From Strigamia acuminata (taxonomy: Eukaryota; Arthropoda; Chilopoda; Geophilomorpha; Linotaeniidae): a DNA stretch of 64,000 nt. Where the stretch lies: assembly GCA_949358305.1 (NCBI GenBank), contig OX442318.1:10832517-10896516 (forward strand), read 5' to 3'. Under the pieces are notes generated by a model. The model saw only the letters and a list, made by a program, of their open reading frames with translations. It made no database searches and was not told where the DNA came from. This document shows, piece by piece, positions 25,101-34,100 of this stretch (positions are counted from its first letter, which is position 1; every line of letters begins with the position of its first letter). Both the position numbers and the translations under genes were made by a program.

Positions 25101-28100
25101 AGAAGTGACTAACGCATCTAACAGAATTATTAACGCAGGACGGCAAGAACCCTGCTCAGATTGCGCTCACCTCACCTCACTTCAACTGGGTCATACAAAG
25201 CAAAACAAAGCGAAACAAATCAAACTAATACCCACAAATCAGAGTTTTTCATTGGGTACCCGTACCCGTACCCATACCCGTACCCGCCCGTACCCTACGG
25301 GTACGGGCGGGTACGGGTACAGGTCTCACAGGTATGCGCGGGTACGCGTTGTCGTGTAAAATGTAAATACGTATGTACGACACGTCTTGTTGTACAACGT
25401 ACAGCGTACATATTTATTTTATGACGTTAACGCCACGCTGTGGCACACGTGATGTTGTGATCGCGGTCGCGTTCGGGTACGGGACGGGTACGAGTCGGGT
25501 ACGGGCGGGTACGGGCGGGTACGGGTAGAGAATTTTTTTGGAGACGGGTAACGGGCGGGTAACGGGTACGGTTTTTTCGCCAATGAAAAACACTGCCACA
25601 AATACGATAAACTTAACATTTCAACGCTATTCCAACTATTGATGCATTAGTCATTCCTGGCCATGAAATCAGCACAGTGATTCCTGAAGCGCCTGCAGGT
25701 TGTAAATGTGCATCTGGCACAATCGATGAAACGGAAATGAAGACTAGCGCCATCTCTTGATGAGAATTTACAACAACGCACGACACAACCACGCCCAACT
25801 ATACTCTGGCCAAGTATAAGAGTGCGCTATTTCCTATTGGCCCAGCCTGATTACTCCTAACTGTGGACTGTGTACTTCCACCAGAAAAAGTAGTCTTGTT
25901 CTATTTTCTCCACCCACCTACGTTGCGGCACAATAACTACTGTGCCCCTTTGCAGCTTTTTGTATGCCAGTAACCATTTCAAAATTTCATGCATAGTTAT
26001 TTCTAACATGAGCTCGTAGTGGTTAGTCGGCCCTTCAGGGTTTGCAGGCCCAGGTTTTTGGAGTATCATTTGAATTATTTTTTCGTCTCACAATCTTTTA
26101 TTCTCATTTTAAAAAGAAAACTTTCCTTTTTACCTGTCTTCATAGGCCCTTGGCACTTTGCCTAATCTTCTTAATGGAAAATCCAGCCCTGACCTGTTCA
26201 TGGTCACCCAACTGACAGTGCTGGAGTCGTTTTTTCCCATATAAACATCTCTAAAAACTGGGTCAAGCAATGCTTGCCAACTAAGCATGTTTGTTACCTG
26301 TTGTCATCCCAGAATACAGTGCGGTTATATATTATGTGGTGCCATCGGTGGCAAAACGCATTGAACATTTGGATACATGTCCATGTTCCATTTCTTTGGT
26401 AAGATCCTGCTGGGTTTTCGTTGTTTCCTCACTTCTCAACCTCAAGAAAGTTGTTCCAAAGATTGCACCTTGCATACTCCGGTCAAGCTTTAAGGTCCGA
26501 AAACCAAAGATTTCCTCGACACCTCCCTGAACCCACTTTTTTTTATAAAGCTTCCTGCAGTTGTTTCACTTTTCAAATGTCAGAATGAAATTCTGAAGAA
26601 ATCGCAAGGACAGTTTGAAGCGAGCCAATTACCTTGTCTGGTTTTTTTGGCTTCTGTCAACTCACTTGACAGTCTGCCATAAATCCCATCACATTCGCTG
26701 AAAACCATGCAATAAATCACTAAAAATAATTCAATTGATTGATGCCTTAATTTACAAAAAAAAAAAAAAATAAATACCGTATTTTACCGATTAAGAGTCG
26801 CCCTCGAATAGTAGCCGCGGCTGAGACACCAAGAACACCGCATTTTTGCAAAAGTACGATATTGTTTCCGTATTTAACCTCAAGAACGACGAACGTACGT
26901 CGTTAGTATAACATTAAACAAATGTAACAAACGAAAAACCGAAATTGTAATTGCTGACAAAAATGGCAGTTTTGAATAAGAGCCGCGGCTCTTAATTGAT
27001 AAAATACGGTAAATAAAAACGTCATCAAAACTCAAGTGTTTTTCATACAGATTTTAATCATTTCTGCATCTCTGCATTTCCAACCCATTTCCAGCACTTT
27101 TAAAACAATTTAAATCCCAAACTACAAATGATGTCAAGTGGCTGAATCATCAAACTCAAGTGTATAAATTAACTCCAAACTTCAACTTCTTATTACCATA
27201 AGTGACCCATTTCTCTCCACAAACCTCAAACTCTTTATGTCCTCCAACAACTCCATCCAAGGTCAAACAAACCACGAAATTCAACCATAAAATACCACTA
27301 AAAAAAAAATAAAAATCCTCCAACCCCCAAAAAACCCAAATCCAATAAAAAAAAACCCAAAAAAATTAAAAAACCCAAAAAACATCAAAAACCCAAAATC
27401 CTCAGAAATAAAACCAGAAATCATTCCTCGTTTATCGCATTCCAGCTGATACCGTTGCAGCAGCGCCCCCTTCAGCACAATGAGCCGCACCAAGTACACA
27501 TGCACTGGCAAAAGGAAAAACGATACACTAACCACAAAGTGTTGGCCGGATTCCTCGCAATCCGGCGCGGGCAAATCGTTTTCCGACTCGGCGTCCGCGT
27601 CCACTTCTTCGGCGAGCACCGCGCGCGTAAACGCCTCGTCCTCGTCAGCAATCATCGCTCGTTGCGCGTCGCAATTGACCATCGCCAAGGAGCATCGAAT
27701 CGCTCCAAAAGCGGAAGAAATAATGAACAATTTTCCCAACTTAGTCAGCACAAGGTCAGTATTTTTTTTTTCTTCTCTTCCTTTCCCCTCCCACGAGTAA
27801 TGATTGGATCAAAAATGCAAACATGTGACTCGCACATTCCATGTCAACAAGTGTCGAGATACAAACGTCATTTTTGTTGCGTTTTATTTTGATTTTACAT
27901 CAATTTAGATAATTTTCGCAGCTTGATGTTGTAAACAGGAAGATGATTAGTTTGCTTCGTCGTTACAAATGTCGCCGCTAGGGGGCCACGAGTTTATTTT
28001 TACATGTGGTCAATTATATAATTTCGGTCTAGTCGAAATGAATTTTTTTTTATACATTTTTTTAAAAAAATTTTTGGATTTTTGAAAATGTCAAGGCGAG

Positions 28101-31100
28101 TTTCATCGTGTCAACATTTTGTTGTTAATTAGAAAGTTGTTAATGTGTTTTTAATAAATAGTGAAATGCTCGTAATTAGGTTAATGGGGATTTAATTCTG
28201 GTGCACCACCCACTTTGAAGGGTCAATCTATAACGCGGGAGTGTTTGTGGTGATGTGTGTGTTCCAATTGCTGGAATTGTGCTCGTGCATCATTTATGGC
28301 CCGTTAGTGGAAAAGTAATTTTCATTTCAATTCCTCGTTATGCTTTGTTTGCAGCGGCGGCCGACTGAAGTACACCAATACCAATAACGGCGAGTGAATA
28401 TCGACCAACAAGAAATTCGCCTTGCAATGAAAGGTCTCGTTTCCTAGACTTAACCCGGAATATTGTGTCGTAGAACTACGTCCAACAGGACGATACTCGA
28501 AACGGAAATGGAAACCAGCGCCAGGGACGGAAATAGTGGTGGGAATTCACAATGCCACAATGGAAAACAATTTCCAACAACAATAAAAACACAATAAACG
28601 TTCCCTCCCTACGTAGTTTTACGTAAAGGTGGGTTCACACTTGTGTTCACATTAGACGCAACGCAAGAAAACTGACGCAAAGCAAGCTGGTTGCTTCCAA
28701 AAATTCTTGACGTTGACGCCAATTCTTCAACTCCAAGTTGAAGTAAGCGACGCAACGCGAGGAAAGGTCTTGCGGCCAACCAATCACGATCGACTCCAAC
28801 TCTCGTCGTTTCACGTCTGGTTTGTGAGACTTTGCCACGTGCAAACAGGCCGCCATTTACGAATTCTGAAACTAGTCCTAGAACTAGATCCAATTCCAGG
28901 TTTCATTGAAACCATCTGACTATCCAGACGCAACGTCAATTGCTTCAGCTGTGTTCACGCGTGCTCTACAGTGACAACAGACTCCGCGTTGTTTGACTAA
29001 TTTTCCCTCGCGTTGCATTGCCCCTAGTGTGAACACAAGTGTGAACCTACCTTTAGGGTTCATAATTGTGAGAAAAAAATAAATGAAGAGCCCTGAAGAG
29101 GCTGTAGGTGCTACTGACCAATCGTCTTTTAATTTTACCGACTAATCATCTTTTAATTCTATAGACCAATCACCTTTTAGTTCCACTCACCAATCACCTT
29201 TTAGTTCCACTTACCAATCACTTTTTAGTTCTATTGACCAATCATGTTTCAGTTGTAAGAAACACAAATACTGATTATCTACAATTTTATGGCTTCATCA
29301 ATTTATGATGTGTCACCAGACCCAAGCCCTCAGCTGCCAACATCCCAGGATCTTGGATTAGAAACAAAAAACTGGAAGTGGATGATTTAATTTCTACTTT
29401 ATGACACGGAGAAATTTAGGCCTCGCTGCAACACACGATTGTAAACAACCATTCGCAGCACTGTGAACTAGTCCATAGAATCGAAGAAATACAGTAGATA
29501 ATAAAAACCAAAAAAAGCCGTACTTTGTGCACTTTATGGCTTTTAATCATACAGACCAGACCCCACATTCCTACGACCCCGATTTCAGTTGATCAATACC
29601 ATAAAATAAAATAAAATAAAATAAAATAAAAATTTAGCGGAGTTTACGCCCCAAGTCCCACGGGTTCGACATTCGACCGAATCTCTAACATGGTCTTTCG
29701 AATCCCTTTCCGAATCCTCGAATCTTCGAACCCCGATTCTTTACATTTTATAAAAAATTTGAACTTTTTGTTGAAAAATTGGACAAAAGTTAAAATATTT
29801 TCGACTTTTTCATTAAAATAATCATCTAAATCTTTCCGAATCCCATCCGAATCCTATGAAAGATTCAAATCTCTGACACACAGATTCTGCCCATGTCACA
29901 CCACCACTGACGCAAGAGTTTCAATTAAAAACTGATCATGATTGGAACACTGGTAAGTAAAACACACCAAAAAGTAATCTTTTGCTACGCTGGTAATCAT
30001 TGATACCCCAAGATTTGTTTACAAGAAAAATAAGAAAAAGATGACATCACCGCAAATAGAAAATTAATTTTAGCCTGTTTTTCTTACCAATAAATGGTCA
30101 TTCAAATAGATAGTAGGAATCCTTAAGGTCCTGGGCCCTTGCCAGTGAGTTTCATCATCCAAGTCCATTATATCTTTCAGCATTTTTAAATTAGGCTTCT
30201 TTTTATGCTTAATAGAACTTGAAAGATTTTCACATTCCTAGAGTTATCTAAGCCTAGTGCCACCATTTTGTTCCAATTTGGTACATTACACTGCACCAGT
30301 GCCAAGTTGCCATTGAGGCCAGTCCTTGGGGTTGGATCCTGGGATGAACAAATGCCAAATGCAATAGTTTGTATTGCAGAATCAGACATACTTTTAGAGA
30401 CTAATGTCTATTTTTGTCAAACTATATTTGAACCGTTTGTTAGCAGCATAAAAATAAATGAACTATAGAGCCTAAATGTAGATCTAGAGCTGTTTCTATT
30501 GGCAGAAACAAACCACTAAGACATTGGGCTAAGAGAAAATCCCACGATGAAAATCCCTTTCTCTGCATGCTTTTTTGAGCCTAAAAAAGGTATTGTGTCT
30601 GTCTGTAAAGTGGCCTTTGAACTTAAAAAGTGCATTTTTACACATAAAATTGGATTGATGTAACTAAAATTGCTTTTTGTGCTTAAAAACAGCATATTTT
30701 GTGCTTAAAAACAGCAATTTTCTGCTTAAAAACGCAATTTTGTGCTTAAAAACAGCAATTTCGTGCCTAAAAAGTGCATCTTTGTAAATAAAAAGTGCAT
30801 TCGTATGCCTAAAAGTGAAATTTTCTGCATAAAAAGTGAAATTTCTGCCTAAAAAGTGAAATTTTCTGCCTAAAAAGTAAAATTTTCTGCCAAAAAAGTG
30901 AAATTTTCAGCATAAAACTGCATTTTTCTTGATAAAAACTGCACTTTTTTGCCTAAAATAGAATTTTTCTGCATAAAAACTGCACTTTTTTGCCTAAAAT
31001 AGAATTTTTATGTACAAAAGTGCATTTAGTGCCTAAAATTACAGTTTTGTAAAAATAAATCTAGTGTGTAAAAGTTCCTCATGAACAAAACGCTTTCCGC

Positions 31101-34100
31101 CGTCAGCTTGCATTACACATGCAATTATCCTATTGCTTAATAACAGCCAATTACTGCTGCTTGTCATTGACCCAAAAGAAAATCATACAACAACTTCCTT
31201 TACTGCCACCTAGTGACAATACCTGCAACTCATCACTATCCTCCTCAAACCAACTGCAACTGCCACATCTGTTTTCACAAAACCCTTTCAAAAAAATACA
31301 AAACCCACCCAACATCCGACTCAAAACACAAAACAATCGCTTAACGAACAGTCCCTCATCAATCATGCATAATTATCCCGTTCCGGGAACCACTCATTAG
31401 AAATCAATAGAACTTTCGATGTTTTGGCAGAACGCCCGCGCCCAAATAATTGAAAAATGTGACCATTACCTTGCAACTGGATGTTTTCATGCCGATTGAC
31501 TCGATACACAATTCCGTCGGCGTTTTTAATGTCTTGTTGGCACAATCTTTAACGTCGGGCAACATCAAAAACATTCCATTTGCTTTTCCATCATCTTCAG
31601 TTGGCGGCGCGATATAATCGTCATCATCACTAGTTAAACCCAACTCGTCACCGTAATTGTAGTGAACCCATTGCCATAATTCTTGAATAGACATTGGCTG
31701 CAAATACAAATCGATTGTAAATTAACGTAAATTAGCGTGTAGGGTTTCGCTTTTCCCGCCCTTTTCCAACTCCCGGTTCCCGGTACCAAAATGGCCGGTA
31801 TTCCCGGGAAATCGGTACTCCCGGGAATTAAAATCACGCGACAAAAAATGGCTAAAAATGGCCGTTTTTCGTTAAAAATGGCCAATTTTAGCAATTTTTT
31901 GTCAAAAAAGGCCCATTTTAGCCATTTTTCGTCAAAAATGGCCCATTTTAGCCATTTTTCGTCAAAAATGGCCAATTTTAGCCATTTTTTATAGTAAAAA
32001 TAGCCATTTTCATCATTGAAACATTAAAAGTTGTAACGTTTCAATGACGAAAATGACATTTTAACGACGTTTTTTGACAGAATCGGTTATTTTGAAAATT
32101 CCCGGTTCCCGGTACCGTGATTTTTCACCGGGATTCCCGGGAAATCGGTACCCCGGTTTCCCGGTACCGAAACCCTATTAGCGTGTTCTATCGATTAAGA
32201 GCCGCGGTTCTTATTCGGCATTCTCGCGAAACCCAATGCATTTCAAAATAGGTAGCAATATGTCACCTGTTCCATCAATGCGTTCTGCCATACACGAAAA
32301 AGCATCAAATATGTTTTATCACGTGCTCCAAATGACGTAAAAAAATGTTTGTCCAGTTCGGTACATATTTGAATGGCATTTGGTATAACTCTCGCAGTTT
32401 TCTCTTTCGTCATTGCCGTAACATCAATGCATCGAATTACCAACTGTTGGTTTGGGAAATGATTCGTTAGGTGGTTTTGGAGATTTTCTTTTATTAGATT
32501 TGTTTTCTTACCACTGTTTCCCATCTAAAAATATTTGCATAGAAACACACGTAGTTTTGAGAAATGTATAATCTTCCTTGTACAAGAATATCCTTTTGTA
32601 AAGCGCAGGAATAATCTAAATAAATGAATAAAAAATGTTAGATTGTGTACGATTGTTTTGTTCAGAAAATTGTAAGGGTTTATCCTTAGTTTGTTGATTT
32701 TGTGTAAGATTGTGTTTTGTTTAGAAAGTTGTAAAAATTTATCACTAGTTTGTTCATTTTATATAAAATTCATCAAAAGTTCGTCAAAATTCATCAAAAA
32801 TTTATCAAAATTCATCAAAAATCGTCAAAATTCATCAAAAATCGTCAAAATTCATCAAAAATTGGACAAAATTCATCAAAAATTTATCAAAATTCATCAA
32901 AAATCGTCAAAATTCATCAAAAATTGGTCAAAACTCAACAAACATTGGTCAAAACAACAAAAATTGGTCAAAACAACAAAAATTGGTCAAAACTCATAAA
33001 AAATTCGTCAAAATTCATAAAAAATTCCTCAAAATCCTCACAAAAATTCCTCAAAATTCAGCAAAAATTAGAAAAATTCAGCAAAAATTAGAAAAATTCA
33101 GCAAAAATTAGAAAAATTCAGCAAAAATTAGAAAAATTCAGCAAAAATTAGAAAATTTCAGCAAAAATTAGAAAATTTCAGCAAAAATTAGAAAATTTCA
33201 GCAAAAATTAGAAAATTTCAGCAAAAATTAGAAAATTTCAGCAAAAATTAGAAAATTTCAGCAAAAATTAGAAAATTTCAGCAAAAATTAGAAAATTTCA
33301 GCAAAAATTAGAAAATTTCAGCAAAAATTAGAAAATTTCAGCAAAAATTAGAAAATTTCAGCAAAAATTAGAAAATTTCAGCAAAAATTAGAAAATTTCA
33401 GCAAAAATTAGAAAATTTCAGCAAAAATTAGAAAATTTCAGCAAAAATTAGAAAATTTCAGCAAAAATTTGTCTGCATTCAGCATAATTTCATCAATATT
33501 CAACCAAATTTCAAAGGAATTTCTTATATCCAACAAAAATTCCCTAGAAATTTCAATACCAAACCAAAATTTCCCACATTTATCAAAACACTAGTCAACA
33601 CACAAAACCTTGCCAAAATCAACATAAATATGTCAACACACAACACAACTTGCCAATGTCAACACAAATTTGTCACCATTTCCCAACCAACCTCAAATTC
33701 AACAAAACATTTCCATCAAAACAATTCTTTAAAAACCCCATCAATTTTTTCTTTCTTTTAATTACCCAACTTTCATTCTTCTTTGTTTCATTACCTACTA
33801 ATAACCGCTCATTCTCAGGTAGTTCCTTGAACAATCGTTTAAAGTCGTCGCTTCTCGACTTGTAGCTAGGATTTAATACCTGAAATAAAAAAATTATTGA
33901 TCATTTTATTATTCTCGCTAGGGTGTGGTCCTGTATGGTTAGTCTTTAAATTAATTATTACACAAGTCATAAAACAAGCAATTTAATTTCTGTCAGGCAA
34001 AACCGCTTCTCCTTTTACAAATTTACTAAAAACTATTTCGCCAATCTAAACAAATTTATGATTATTTCTAATCTCGCTCATTTAGTTCACCTTTGAACCA

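Noticed and set aside
25093-25619. Frames with Arg/Pro/Tyr-rich peptides
   Set aside because: They are translations of the CCCGTACC units of the hAT element at 25240-25595.
28609-28919. Overlapping open frames of 69-94 codons
   Set aside because: They fall entirely inside the TTCACACTTGTG MITE, which has inverted ends and no protein similarity.
32755-33475. Regular short repeats resembling a CRISPR array
   Set aside because: Units are contiguous with no spacers, in an intron of a eukaryotic gene; it is a minisatellite.
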